The notes under the pieces are model-generated. The model was given only the letters and a program-made list of their open reading frames with translations, was not told where the DNA came from and searched no databases. From Bacteroides sp. (GTDB taxonomy: Bacteria; Bacteroidota; Bacteroidia; Bacteroidales; P3), in NCBI GenBank assembly GCA_023662825.1, contig JAMPIH010000004.1, positions 117,019 through 181,018 of the forward strand: a stretch of 64,000 nucleotides of DNA, given 5' to 3'. Shown piece by piece: positions 15,957-23,386 of this stretch. Position 1 is the first letter of the stretch, and the number at the start of each line of letters is the position of its first letter. Position numbers and translations under genes: made by a program.

Positions 15957-16994
15957 TTACGGAAATTTCAAGTCGATATACACCGGCAGGTGGTCGCTGT
16001 AGCCGCCCAGATAGGCGGCACCGTAAAAGGTGCGGAACGGTTTCTGCCCCAGGTAGCGTTCGTCGGGCATCAGCAGGAAATTGCGGTCAAACAGGAACGC
16101 CCGCCCCCTGTCGATATAGGCAAACATGCTTCGTTCCAGATAGATATGATCTATCGTACTCCACTCCTCCCGGTATTTGTGGCTGCCGGTTTTCCCGGGC
16201 CAGCCTGCGGCCTTCATCAGGTTGACGAAGGGCACGGAATCGAGCCGGGACAGCACCTCGTCCTGAGGCGTGGTGTTGAAGTCGCCCATAGCCAGGATAA
16301 AGCCCTGCGGATGCACGGCATGGAGCGAGTCCATTACCTGACGCAGCAAACGGGCGGCTGCCGCCCGTTTGCCTTCCGTCTGCAGCACGCCGCCGTATTT
16401 GGAGGGGAAATGGTTCACCAGCAGGTGCAGGGTATCGGGCAAGCCTACACCCGTTCGCGGCAGGGCGCACACATACAGGATGTCGCGGGTGCGGGAAACG
16501 GTATCGGGGGGAATGACCAGCGGATATACAAAGGCGGTATCGATCGCCAATAAATCCCTTCGATACAGCAGAGCTACATCGATGCCGCGCGGGTCGCGGC
16601 TCTCGAAATGCACGAAATCGAAACCGAGATGGCGCAGGGGCGTTCCCCGGCATAAATCGCGCAGCACGCGGGCGTTCTCCACCTCCGCCATGCCCAAGGC
16701 CGCCAAGGGACGCTCGGCGTTCAGGGCGGCGATAACCTTGAAAAGGTTGTTGCGTTTCTGGGTGTATTTGGCATTGCCCCAGCCTTTTATCCCCATGGGC
16801 GTAAAATCGTGGTCGTTCTTGCCGGTATCATGCAAGGGGTCGAAAAAGTTCTCGGCATTGTAGAAGGCGATGCGGTAAAAGGTGTCGGCGGGCGGTGCCG
16901 CGTTGTTTTGGGCGGGCAGGCCGATACGGGTGATGCCGAGAATGAGCGGCAACAGGCCTCTATATAATAGGTGTCGGAAGGATGCCATCGGCAT
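15957..16994 (-). CDS. secreted endonuclease/exonuclease/phosphatase-family protein
   Basis: 345 residues with a hydrophobic N-terminal signal (about 8-27, cleavage near LPAQ) and an EEP fold. Visible motifs are FYNAENFFDP (metal Glu), MAEVEN (catalytic Glu), MGDFNTTPQDE (Asp/Asn) and SDHLPVYIDL (Asp-His) at the C-terminus. The active-site set is complete, so it should be an active metal-dependent phosphodiesterase or phosphatase outside the cytoplasm. The substrate is unknown. It is the first gene of the run with ribD and yigZ. A second ATG at 16988 is an alternative start. Confidence 0.9.
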   Translation of the reverse strand: MPMASFRHLLYRGLLPLILGITRIGLPAQNNAAPPADTFYRIAFYNAENFFDPLHDTGKNDHDFTPMGIKGWGNAKYTQKRNNLFKVIAALNAERPLAALGMAEVENARVLRDLCRGTPLRHLGFDFVHFESRDPRGIDVALLYRRDLLAIDTAFVYPLVIPPDTVSRTRDILYVCALPRTGVGLPDTLHLLVNHFPSKYGGVLQTEGKRAAAARLLRQVMDSLHAVHPQGFILAMGDFNTTPQDEVLSRLDSVPFVNLMKAAGWPGKTGSHKYREEWSTIDHIYLERSMFAYIDRGRAFLFDRNFLLMPDERYLGQKPFRTFYGAAYLGGYSDHLPVYIDLKFP

Positions 16995-17165
16995 TGGATT
17001 TTCAGCAAAGGAAGCGAATCGAATTCATAACGCACAGATAATTAAGTTAAAAAATGTTAATTTTAAGGATTTTTAACAGCAAACGGCTATTGATGCGCTC
17101 TACGCTGGGGGGTGGCTACAAGTTTTTGGCTCGCTTTCCGGTAATTTTAACATTTGCGGGCTTTC

Positions 17166-17198
17166 TTGCGGGCACTTCAAAATATTTTGCTACCTTTG
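17166..17198 (+). promoter_or_regulatory. promoter of tRNA-Ser(CGA)
   Basis: TTG (17166-17168), 22 bp, then TACCTTTG (17191-17198), 18 bp before the mature tRNA 5' end. Confidence 0.65.
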
Positions 17199-17216
17199 CA
17201 GCCCCATTCCAAATAC

Positions 17217-17302
17217 GGAAAGATGCCGGAGTGGTCGATCGGGGCGGTCTCGAAAACCGTTGTTCCCTTTGGGAACCCAGGGTTCGAATCCCTGTCTTTC
17301 CG
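17217..17302 (+). tRNA. tRNA-Ser (anticodon CGA)
   Basis: An 86-nt gene with a perfect acceptor stem GGAAAGA/TCTTTCC (17217-17223 with 17295-17301) and a long variable arm typical of class II tRNAs. The anticodon stem GCGGT/ACCGT encloses loop CTCGAAA, with anticodon CGA at 17251-17253, so it reads UCG. The T-loop GGTTCGAATCC is intact. CCA is not encoded (GCA follows). A 380-bp block of tandem palindromic repeats starts directly after it. Confidence 0.97.
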
Positions 17303-17683
17303 CAAAAAAAGCGTTTTGAACGGCGATCTGCTTCGCTGAAAGCCGTAGCGGCACTTGGTCACTTACTACAGTAAGCTCCCGCGTTCCACTACGGCTTTCA
17401 TCTCGCATCTCACCATTCAAAACGCGTTTTTCTTTCCGGACGTTCGGTGACCGGCTCGCCGGAAGCGTTGGTTCGCTTGGTCACGTACTTAAGTACGCTC
17501 CCGCGCGCCCCAACGGACTTCATCTCGCATCTCACCATTCAAATCGCTTTTTTCTTTCCGGACGTTCGGTGACCGGCTCGCCGGAAGCGTTGGTTCGCTT
17601 GGTCACTTACTTCAGTAAGCTCCCGCGCGTCCCTACGGCTTTCGGCTCGCATCTCACCATTCAAATCGCTTTTTTCTTTCCGG
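17303..17683. repeat. tandem palindromic repeat block after tRNA-Ser
   Basis: There are three copies of a palindrome-centred element. The cores are CTTACT-AC-AGTAAG (17362-17375), CGTACT-TA-AGTACG (17484-17497) and CTTACT-TC-AGTAAG (17606-17619), spaced exactly 122 bp apart. Units 17431-17552 and 17553-17674 are near-identical direct repeats. Each core is framed by GGTCAC on the left and CTCCCGCG on the right. The first copy has inverted inner arms matching 14 of 15 bases. Each repeat boundary reads TCTTTCCG, the last eight bases of the tRNA. Confidence 0.85.
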
Positions 17684-17701
17684 GGGGCTTTCTTCATTTT
17701 T

Positions 17702-17709
17702 TATCTTTG
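17702..17709 (+). promoter_or_regulatory. -7 box (TATCTTTG) for ogt
   Basis: A full TAnnTTTG match 25 bp before the ATG at 17734. The -33 element is unclear because the upstream repeat block interferes. Confidence 0.5.
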
Positions 17710-17733
17710 CATTAATCAATCCTCCTTTTATTG

Positions 17734-18255
17734 ATGGAAACGATTCAGATTTTTCGCTATCAATCGCCTGTCGGCGAAATGATTATCGGTTCCTTGGGCG
17801 ATAAGCTCTGTATTTGCGACTGGGCGACGGGGAAACGCCGCGATACGATAGACCGCCGTATCTGCCGCCACCTGAATGCCGCGTATGTGGATGGTCCATC
17901 AACCGTAACCGAAACGGCCATCGCCCAGCTCGACGAATATTTTGCCGGCAAGCGCAAGACCTTTACGATTCCCCTTGTCTTTACCGGATCGGAATTCCAA
18001 AACAAAGTCTGGTCGGAACTGATGAAGATTCCCTATGGCGCGACCATATCCTACGCCGAAGTGGCGCGCTGTATCGGCAACCCGAAGGCAGTGCGCGCCG
18101 TAGCCTCAGCCAACGCGACCAATCCCATTTCCATTTTCGTGCCCTGCCACCGCGTAATCGGCAGCAATCACAAACTAACCGGCTACGGCGGCGGCCTGGC
18201 AGCCAAGCAGGAACTTCTTTCCCTCGAAGCTCGCGTATGCGGCACAGGAATCTGA
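17734..18255 (+). CDS. ogt: methylated-DNA-[protein]-cysteine S-methyltransferase
   Basis: The 173-residue protein has the C-terminal DNA-binding and active-site domain of O6-alkylguanine-DNA alkyltransferases: IPYGATISYAEVAR, ANATNPISIFVPCHRVIG with acceptor Cys138, and GYGGGLAAKQELLSLE. The N-terminal domain is of Ogt type. It repairs O6-methylguanine by irreversible transfer of the methyl group to the cysteine. The ATG at 17734 is preferred over an upstream in-frame TTG at 17731. It stands alone downstream of the repeat block. Confidence 0.96.
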   Translation: METIQIFRYQSPVGEMIIGSLGDKLCICDWATGKRRDTIDRRICRHLNAAYVDGPSTVTETAIAQLDEYFAGKRKTFTIPLVFTGSEFQNKVWSELMKIPYGATISYAEVARCIGNPKAVRAVASANATNPISIFVPCHRVIGSNHKLTGYGGGLAAKQELLSLEARVCGTGI

Positions 18256-18268
18256 ACCCTTACGTAAA

Positions 18269-18299
18269 TTGCATATCTCGCGCAAGCCGCGTAATTTTG
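18269..18299 (+). promoter_or_regulatory. promoter of the lipoprotein nitroreductase
   Basis: TTG (18269-18271), 20 bp, TAATTTTG (18292-18299): a full consensus match, 18 bp before the ATG at 18318. Confidence 0.68.
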
Positions 18300-18317
18300 C
18301 ATCAAAACCTCAAGACG

Positions 18318-18935
18318 ATGAATAAATTCAAAAACTCTATCTGGGCGGCCGCATTGATGCTGATGTTCGGCACGGCCTGTTCGGATTGCAAAACCAATCA
18401 GACCATGAGCCAAAACAACACCCTGGAGACGCTTAAGACCCGGCGTTCCGTCCGTTACTATCTGGACAAGATGCCCGAAAAGGAACTGCTGGAAAAGATA
18501 CTCGAGGCCGGAACCTACGCACCCACCGGGAAAGGTAACCAGTCGCCCGTTATCGTGGCGGTAACGAACAAGGAAACCCGCGATAAACTCTCTAAACTCA
18601 ACGCGCAGGTAATGGGCTCCGACAACGATCCTTTCTACGGCGCCCCCGTGGTGCTGGTGGTGCTTGCCGACCGCAACTTCAAGACCACCTACCTCTACGA
18701 CGGTTCGTTGGTGATGGGCAACCTGATGAACGCCGCCCACGCGGTAGGCCTGGGTTCGTGCTGGATTCACCGCGCCAAGGAAGTTTTCGATATGCCCGAA
18801 GGCAAGGAGCTGCTTAAGGAATGGGGCATCGAGGGCGACTACGAAGGCATCGGCAACTGCATTGTCGGCTACATCGATGGCACCGCCCCCGCCGCCAAAC
18901 CCCGCAAGGAAAACTACGTTTACTGGGTGGAATAA
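18318..18935 (+). CDS. nitroreductase-family protein with lipoprotein-type signal
   Basis: 205 residues. The N-terminus MNKFKNSIWAAALMLMFG is a hydrophobic signal ending in TACSD, a plausible lipobox. A nitroreductase domain follows from about residue 38 (TLETLKTRRSVRYYLDKMPEKE, APTGKGNQSPV, GLGSCWIHRAKE), with the FMN-binding Arg pair and conserved C-terminal EWGIEGDYEGIGNCIVGY. Family enzymes are normally cytoplasmic, so an exported or membrane-anchored member is unusual. If the real start were the internal MSQNN (about residue 33), the protein would be cytoplasmic. Promoter position supports the longer form. Confidence 0.82.
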   Translation: MNKFKNSIWAAALMLMFGTACSDCKTNQTMSQNNTLETLKTRRSVRYYLDKMPEKELLEKILEAGTYAPTGKGNQSPVIVAVTNKETRDKLSKLNAQVMGSDNDPFYGAPVVLVVLADRNFKTTYLYDGSLVMGNLMNAAHAVGLGSCWIHRAKEVFDMPEGKELLKEWGIEGDYEGIGNCIVGYIDGTAPAAKPRKENYVYWVE

Positions 18936-18966
18936 AGGGCATTTTCCCGTCTAAAACCTTTTTATC

Positions 18967-19224
18967 ATGGATAGATATTATGAGGCTCCCAGGAACAACG
19001 GAATGGGAATCGCCGGATTCGTGCTGGCACTTTTGTCGTTGATGTTCTTTTGGACACCTGTTTTGGACTGGATCCTTTGGATTCTCGGTGCCGTCTTTTC
19101 GTTTATCGGCGTATTCAGAAGACCCCGCGGACTGGCCATCGCCGGCCTTTGCATCTCGTTCGTGGGCATCATCATGCTGATACTCTTCATGCTGTTCTTC
19201 AGCGCGATGTGGGCGATGTCGTAA
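18967..19224 (+). CDS. small two- to three-helix membrane protein (DUF4190-like)
   Basis: 85 residues. The pattern NGMGIAGFVLALLSLMFFWTP, then a second hydrophobic segment and a basic loop RRPRG, then LAIAGLCISFVGIIMLILFM, resembles DUF4190-type small membrane proteins. No catalytic residues are visible. It lies 31 bp after the nitroreductase gene and may be cotranscribed. The function is unknown. Confidence 0.72.
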   Translation: MDRYYEAPRNNGMGIAGFVLALLSLMFFWTPVLDWILWILGAVFSFIGVFRRPRGLAIAGLCISFVGIIMLILFMLFFSAMWAMS

Positions 19225-19255
19225 ACGGGGGCCGCACGAGGGATAAAGTGTAATA

Positions 19256-19486
19256 ATGGAAAACATTGAAGTGGTGAAAGCCGACTATATCGGCGATTAT
19301 CGGATAAATCTTGTCTTTAACGATGGTACGCAAAAGATGGTGGATTTATCGGATGAAATTCGCACATACCCTGCCTTCCGGATCCTTGCTGACAAAAAGA
19401 AATTTGCAGCCTTTCGGCTTTCCGACACCTTGGAATGGTGCAACGACATTGACATTGCCCCCGAATACCTTTATTACAAGGCTTAA
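19256..19486 (+). CDS. DUF2442-family small protein
   Basis: 76 residues matching the DUF2442 pattern: VVKADYIGDYRINLVFNDGT, then LSDEI and a C-terminal LEWCNDIDIAPEYLYYKA. Members are small soluble proteins, often found near toxin-antitoxin-like or DUF4160 genes. No DUF4160 partner is visible here. It starts 31 bp after the small membrane-protein gene. The role is unknown. Confidence 0.82.
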   Translation: MENIEVVKADYIGDYRINLVFNDGTQKMVDLSDEIRTYPAFRILADKKKFAAFRLSDTLEWCNDIDIAPEYLYYKA

Positions 19487-19682
19487 AGCACTGCACCATC
19501 GGAGATTTACGTCTTGGTTTTAATCAAAACAAAGAATTCCCCATCCTATAATCCTGTTTATCAAGACAGTTTTGTAGATATGCAGCCAAGGCAGTACAAT
19601 CTTCAATCGCAGATTCCCATGTTGTAGATTCCCATACAGGCCATTGTGAGTCTTCTTTCTGTAATCTTTATCAAAACTTGAC
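19487..19682. other. intergenic stretch with short imperfect repeats
   Basis: About 200 bp with no supported gene. It holds two AGATTCCCAT strings about 17 bp apart (near 19614 and 19631) and two TTTATCAA strings (near 19558 and 19668). I see no clear promoter consensus or terminator. Confidence 0.4.
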
Positions 19683-20171
19683 ATGAAAGATTTTGCGGCA
19701 ATAGATTTTGAGACGGCCAACGGGCGGCGTTCCAGCGTGTGCAGTGTGGGCATCGTGATTGTACGCGGCGGCAAGGTGGTGGACAAGTTCTACAGCCTGA
19801 TTCAACCCGCGCCCAATTACTATACATACTGGGCCACAGCCGTGCACGGCCTTACGCGGCAGGATACCGACGGGCAGCCGGCCTTTTCTGAAGTTTGGCG
19901 GCAAGTTCAGGACCGCATCGCGGGGCTGCCGCTCGTGGCGCACAACCGGCCTTTCGACGAGAGTTGCCTCAAAGCTGTTTTTGAGGAATACGGGATGCCT
20001 TATCCCGGCTATGAATTTCATTGCACCTTGGCGGCCTCCCGCCGCACCCTCAACCTGCCCTGCCATCAGCTCCACGTGGTAGCGGAGGCCTGCGGCTACG
20101 ATCTATCCAACCATCACCACGCCCTGGCCGATGCCGAAGCCTGCGCCGCGATTGCGATGAAGATATTGTAG
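19683..20171 (+). CDS. DEDDh-type 3'-5' exonuclease (DnaQ-like)
   Basis: The 162-residue protein holds only the exonuclease domain. ExoI is DFETA (Asp8, Glu10), ExoII is AHNRPFDESCL (near 96-106) and ExoIII is HHALADAEACA (near 145-155), giving a full DEDDh active site. It could be a proofreading epsilon-like subunit or a stand-alone DNA/RNA trimming enzyme. The lack of a polymerase-binding tail favours the second. It lies upstream of DUF4143 ATPase B on the same strand, but the ATPase has its own repeat-rich upstream region. Confidence 0.9.
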   Translation: MKDFAAIDFETANGRRSSVCSVGIVIVRGGKVVDKFYSLIQPAPNYYTYWATAVHGLTRQDTDGQPAFSEVWRQVQDRIAGLPLVAHNRPFDESCLKAVFEEYGMPYPGYEFHCTLAASRRTLNLPCHQLHVVAEACGYDLSNHHHALADAEACAAIAMKIL

Positions 20172-20262
20172 AAAAGGCCTGCATTAATCCGTAAATCTAC
20201 CCGACCTTAGTGAAGCAAGGCAACGCGGAAGCCCCAGATCGTTGCAGTCGGGCTTCCAAACA

Positions 20263-20343
20263 TGCAAAAAGTTGCAAAATAAGACTCAAGTTGTTGCAAA
20301 AAGTTGTAAATTTGTTATCGAAAAATCTGCAAAAAGTTGCAAT
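20263..20343 (+). repeat. phased three-copy repeat array upstream of DUF4143 ATPase B
   Basis: Copies of TGCAAAAAGTTGCAA start at 20263, 20295 and 20328 (spacing 32 and 33 bp); the second has a T in place of the last C. The last copy ends at the base before the start codon. A degenerate fourth copy, ending in GTTGCA, may lie near 20233. The spacer sequences differ. Spacing is the same as in array A, though the repeat sequence differs. Confidence 0.8.
20307..20314 (+). promoter_or_regulatory. -7 box candidate (TAAATTTG) within array B
   Basis: A TAnnTTTG match that overlaps the end of the second repeat copy, 29 bp before the start codon. No TTG was found at the normal distance upstream. Confidence 0.4.
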
Positions 20344-21753
20344 ATGCTTGAACGGAAGATATTTAAAAAACTCAACGACTGGCGAATATCCAAAGAAAAG
20401 AAGGCTCTGCTTGTAAAAGGCGCCCGACAAGTCGGTAAAACGACCAGCATCCGCGCATTCGGCAAAAAGCACTACAAGCATTACATCGAGATCAACTTCG
20501 AGAAGACCCCTTCGGCACGGGAGGCCTTTGCCGGCGATTTGGACGCCAAGACGATAATCCTCAACCTGTCGGCCATGGGCTACGGCCCCTTTGAGAAAGG
20601 GAATACGCTCGTATTCTTCGATGAAATCCAGAGTTGCCCCGCCGCCCGCACCGCCATCAAGTTTTTGGTGGAAGACGGCTCCTACGACTATATAGAATCC
20701 GGTTCGCTGCTGGGTATCAACTATAAGGAAGTATCCTCCTATCCTGTCGGCTTTGAAGAACAAGTGGAGATGTACCCGCTTGACTTCGAGGAATTTTTAT
20801 GGGCTAACGGCGTCTCGGCCGACGTCATCGCGCGGCTTCGAACAGCCTATGAACGCCTTATCCCCTTGCCCGACTTTCTGCACGAGCAGATGATGAGCCA
20901 TTTCCGCCGCTTTCTGATTGTAGGCGGGATGCCGGAAGCTGTCATGGCCTTTCTAACTGATAACGACTTGGAGAAAACCCGCCGCGTACAGGCAGCGATA
21001 CTGGACGGCTACCGTAACGACATCGCCAAATACGCCGGCAGTGAACAGCATTTAGCCAAGCAGGTGTTCGACGCCATTCCCGAGCAACTCTGCAAGAAAG
21101 ACAAACGTTTCGTATTGGCCAATTTAGAGAAGGGTGCCTCGCAACGCAAGTTCGGCGATGCCACGCAGTGGCTGGCCGATGCAGGCATAGCCTATTTCTC
21201 GTTCAATGTCGGCGCATTCGAACTCCCGTTTTCGTTCTCGGAGAAGCGGAATCTATACAAACTCTTTATGCTCGACACGGGTCTGTTGAGCCACATGAGC
21301 CTGAAAAATATCCAATTTCCCGTGCTCAACGGCGAGATAGACATCAACGAAGGGGCGCTGACCGAGAATTTTGTGGCCGTGGAATTGGTCAAGCACGGCA
21401 TATCGTTGAACTACTACGACAAGAAAAGCCGTCAAGAACTCGATTTCATCTTTCCCGAGCGGAACCGCATCTCGGTTATCGAAGTCAAGTCGGGCGACAG
21501 CTACACGCGCCACGCCTCGCTGAACGCCATCCGCACCGCCTACCCCGACCGCATCCACCGCTCCATGGTGCTGAGCAAGTATAACGTTTTCGTTAAGCCA
21601 ATTGAGCCATCGAAAACTTGTTTTCAAGATGGCCATGGCGAGAAAACGGGCGCGAAAGCGAATACTCGCCGTGGCGAAGCGTCAGGTAATGATGCCACCC
21701 GCCGCACGGATGAAGTGTTGTACTACCCCCTGTATATGGTGATGTTTGTGTAG
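20344..21753 (+). CDS. AAA_14/DUF4143 ATPase (locus B of the repeat-paired family)
   Basis: 469 residues from the ATG at 20344, which abuts the last repeat; an upstream in-frame start would lie inside the array. Walker A is GARQVGKT (26-33), Walker B LVFFDEIQ (89-96), and SGSLLG follows. The DUF4143 part has ELDFIF (from 365) and VIEVKSG (to 384). Compared with paralogue A, an extra stretch of about 36 polar residues (roughly 418-455) sits just before the conserved YYPLYMVMF tail. The function of the family is not settled; ATP-dependent DNA handling is an inference from the domains. Confidence 0.88.
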   Translation: MLERKIFKKLNDWRISKEKKALLVKGARQVGKTTSIRAFGKKHYKHYIEINFEKTPSAREAFAGDLDAKTIILNLSAMGYGPFEKGNTLVFFDEIQSCPAARTAIKFLVEDGSYDYIESGSLLGINYKEVSSYPVGFEEQVEMYPLDFEEFLWANGVSADVIARLRTAYERLIPLPDFLHEQMMSHFRRFLIVGGMPEAVMAFLTDNDLEKTRRVQAAILDGYRNDIAKYAGSEQHLAKQVFDAIPEQLCKKDKRFVLANLEKGASQRKFGDATQWLADAGIAYFSFNVGAFELPFSFSEKRNLYKLFMLDTGLLSHMSLKNIQFPVLNGEIDINEGALTENFVAVELVKHGISLNYYDKKSRQELDFIFPERNRISVIEVKSGDSYTRHASLNAIRTAYPDRIHRSMVLSKYNVFVKPIEPSKTCFQDGHGEKTGAKANTRRGEASGNDATRRTDEVLYYPLYMVMFV

Positions 21754-21773
21754 GGGGATATTGATAATCAACC

Positions 21774-22664
21774 TCACAATCCCAGCACCCCGTCCCGATA
21801 ACCTCTCAGATCCGCCTCATGGAAAAGCGCTATCGCACGATCGAGTTCCCTGAGAATAACGGCCTTGTCATTCGGCAAGGCGCCGGTTACCGGCACGGTG
21901 TTGGAGACATGGTTGGCAAGGATATTGGTCTTTATCTCCAACCGGCTGATAAACGTACGCGTCTCCAGCAGGCGTTCCATTTCCGGTTCCACCTCATAGG
22001 TTCCATTCATCACCTCCTGATATAACGGCGCTTCCGGAAAAAGGGTAAACGAAACGATATTGATGATATAGGGATTCAACTTGTTCAACACTTCGGCGGA
22101 AGCCAACGCAGAGACCTCGCCCATGCCCTTTCCGCCAAGCCCGTTGAGATAGAACACATTGTATTTGATGCCCACTTCATCGAGTTTGGCAAGCTGTTCA
22201 AGAATATCCACGGCACGGTATCCCTTGTCCATCCTTTCCAAAGTCGGGTCGTGGGCGGTTTCCATCCCGATATTGATATTGTCGAGTTTCATGTGCCGCA
22301 GGTTCTTCAGTTCCTCCACGCTCTTGGGCGCGATATCCGTAACACGGGCGAACATGCCGAAAGACTCCATGTGCGGCAGATATTTCCTGAGCAAAATGGC
22401 GATATCCATCAGTTTGTCATAACTCATCACAAAAGGGTTCGCGCCGGTAAGATACACCCTGCGGGCGCGCGGCTGCCATTGGCGTATCACCCGTAGATCC
22501 TCCTCCACTTCGCTCAAGGGCGACATCCTGAACGGGGTGCCATGATACAGGCTGCAAAACTTGCATCGATGCCACGTGCAGCCTGATGTAACTTGCAAAA
22601 GCTGTGAACCGGCTTCATAGGGCGGCCGCCATACCTGACCGGTGAAATGTAACTTCGGCTCCAT
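21774..22664 (-). CDS. radical SAM protein, B12-independent Elp3/MiaB-like
   Basis: 296 residues from the ATG at 22664. The radical SAM cluster motif is CTWHRCKFC (Cys29, Cys34, Cys37), preceded by QVTSGC and followed by SLYHGTPFRMSPLSEVEEDL. The barrel strands YLTGANPFVM and NINIGMETAHDPTLERMDKGY match the oxygen-independent coproporphyrinogen-like/Elp3-like branch. The product is unknown. A GGAGG lies just upstream, and the second of two adjacent ATGs gives better spacing. The gene is divergent from the HxlR regulator and shares its 140-bp upstream region. Confidence 0.88.
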   Translation of the reverse strand: MEPKLHFTGQVWRPPYEAGSQLLQVTSGCTWHRCKFCSLYHGTPFRMSPLSEVEEDLRVIRQWQPRARRVYLTGANPFVMSYDKLMDIAILLRKYLPHMESFGMFARVTDIAPKSVEELKNLRHMKLDNINIGMETAHDPTLERMDKGYRAVDILEQLAKLDEVGIKYNVFYLNGLGGKGMGEVSALASAEVLNKLNPYIINIVSFTLFPEAPLYQEVMNGTYEVEPEMERLLETRTFISRLEIKTNILANHVSNTVPVTGALPNDKAVILRELDRAIALFHEADLRGYRDGVLGL

Positions 22665-22696
22665 CATTCCTCCATTATTTTTGTAATTTCGTGCCG

Positions 22697-22727
22697 CAAA
22701 ACTACCCGATAATAAAAATAGAAGCAA
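22697..22727 (-). promoter_or_regulatory. promoter of the radical SAM gene
   Basis: Minus strand: TTG (22725-22727), 20 bp, TAGTTTTG (22697-22704), full consensus, 33 bp upstream of the ATG at 22664. Confidence 0.65.
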
Positions 22728-22801
22728 TAACTTACAGAAAGGTTTCCCCCTTACCGAAAAGTTAGTTTCGTTGTTCCTCAACCGGTTTTGCACACGCCTC
22801 C

Positions 22802-23191
22802 ATGACAAAAAAATTAGACTACGGATATTGCAAGGCTGCGCCGATGCTCGAATGGCTCGGCAACAAATGGGCCCTGGTGGTTCTCGTAAAGATTGCCGAG
22901 AACGAACCGATACGCTTCAACGAACTGTATCGGAACATCCCGTCCGTTTCCGAAAAGGTCTTGGCGCAGGTGCTCAAACAACTCACCGCCGACGGCATCA
23001 TCCGCAGGCAACTGTTCCCCGACGTGCCGCCCAAAGTGGAGTATTCCGTCACCAACTTCGGCAAGACCCTGCTTCCCCATGTGAACGCCCTTCTCCGCTG
23101 GGGACAGGAAAACTTTGAGCGGATTATGATGAATCGAAGAAATACCGACACAACCGCGACGGCTACACCGAGGCCAAATCGGAGTTCGTGA
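22802..23191 (+). CDS. HxlR-family transcriptional regulator
   Basis: 129 residues. The family pattern is clear: YCKAAPMLEWLGNKWALVVL with a Cys at position 10, FNELYRNIPSVSEKVLAQVLKQLTADGIIRRQ as the winged helix, and VEYSVTNFGKTLLPHVNALLRWG. HxlR members with a Cys near the N-terminus can sense thiol or electrophile stress (YodB type), which is possible here. The C-terminal tail is Thr/Arg-rich. It is divergent from the radical SAM gene and upstream of the TonB receptor. The TTAC-N4-GTAA dyads at 23242-23272 are a candidate target. Confidence 0.92.
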   Translation: MTKKLDYGYCKAAPMLEWLGNKWALVVLVKIAENEPIRFNELYRNIPSVSEKVLAQVLKQLTADGIIRRQLFPDVPPKVEYSVTNFGKTLLPHVNALLRWGQENFERIMMNRRNTDTTATATPRPNRSS

Positions 23192-23235
23192 AACGCATCA
23201 CCGCACGGGCGAAACAGCAAAAAGACAACAGGTCT

Positions 23236-23243
23236 TAATTTTG
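23236..23243 (+). promoter_or_regulatory. -7 box candidate (TAATTTTG) overlapped by the dyad operator
   Basis: A TAnnTTTG match whose 3' end merges into the palindrome at 23242-23272. A protein on the palindrome would block the start site. A second -7 candidate, TAACTTTG, lies at 23335-23342, nearer to the TonB receptor gene. Confidence 0.42.
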
Positions 23244-23272
23244 TTACGGCGGTAAATTTTACTGCAGTAACA
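23242..23272. promoter_or_regulatory. 31-bp dyad operator candidate upstream of the TonB receptor
   Basis: The arms 23242-23256 and 23258-23272 match in 13 of 15 positions around one central base. It also contains two tandem small dyads of the form TTAC-N4-GTAA at 23244-23255 and 23259-23270, the second being a perfect 12-bp palindrome. It sits 51 bp after the HxlR gene and 115 bp before the receptor start. Confidence 0.65.
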
Positions 23273-23386
23273 ATCCCTCAAAGCCCGTCCGACACAGACG
23301 GCAAGGACTCCTAAGAACAAGCCCGTAAAATTGCTAACTTTGCGGCAGGTTCCGAACAGGTTCTTTATCCGGGTAACGGTCGGATT

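Noticed and set aside
17295..17683. A tRNA-linked integration site (att) of a genomic island
   Set aside because: The repeated tRNA end is only eight bases, the repeats are 122 bp apart, and there is no integrase or foreign gene block nearby.
17814..18318. Nitroreductase starting far upstream inside ogt
   Set aside because: The frame is open through ogt, but that part is a shadow of ogt. The ATG at 18318 follows a full promoter and gives a normal signal sequence.
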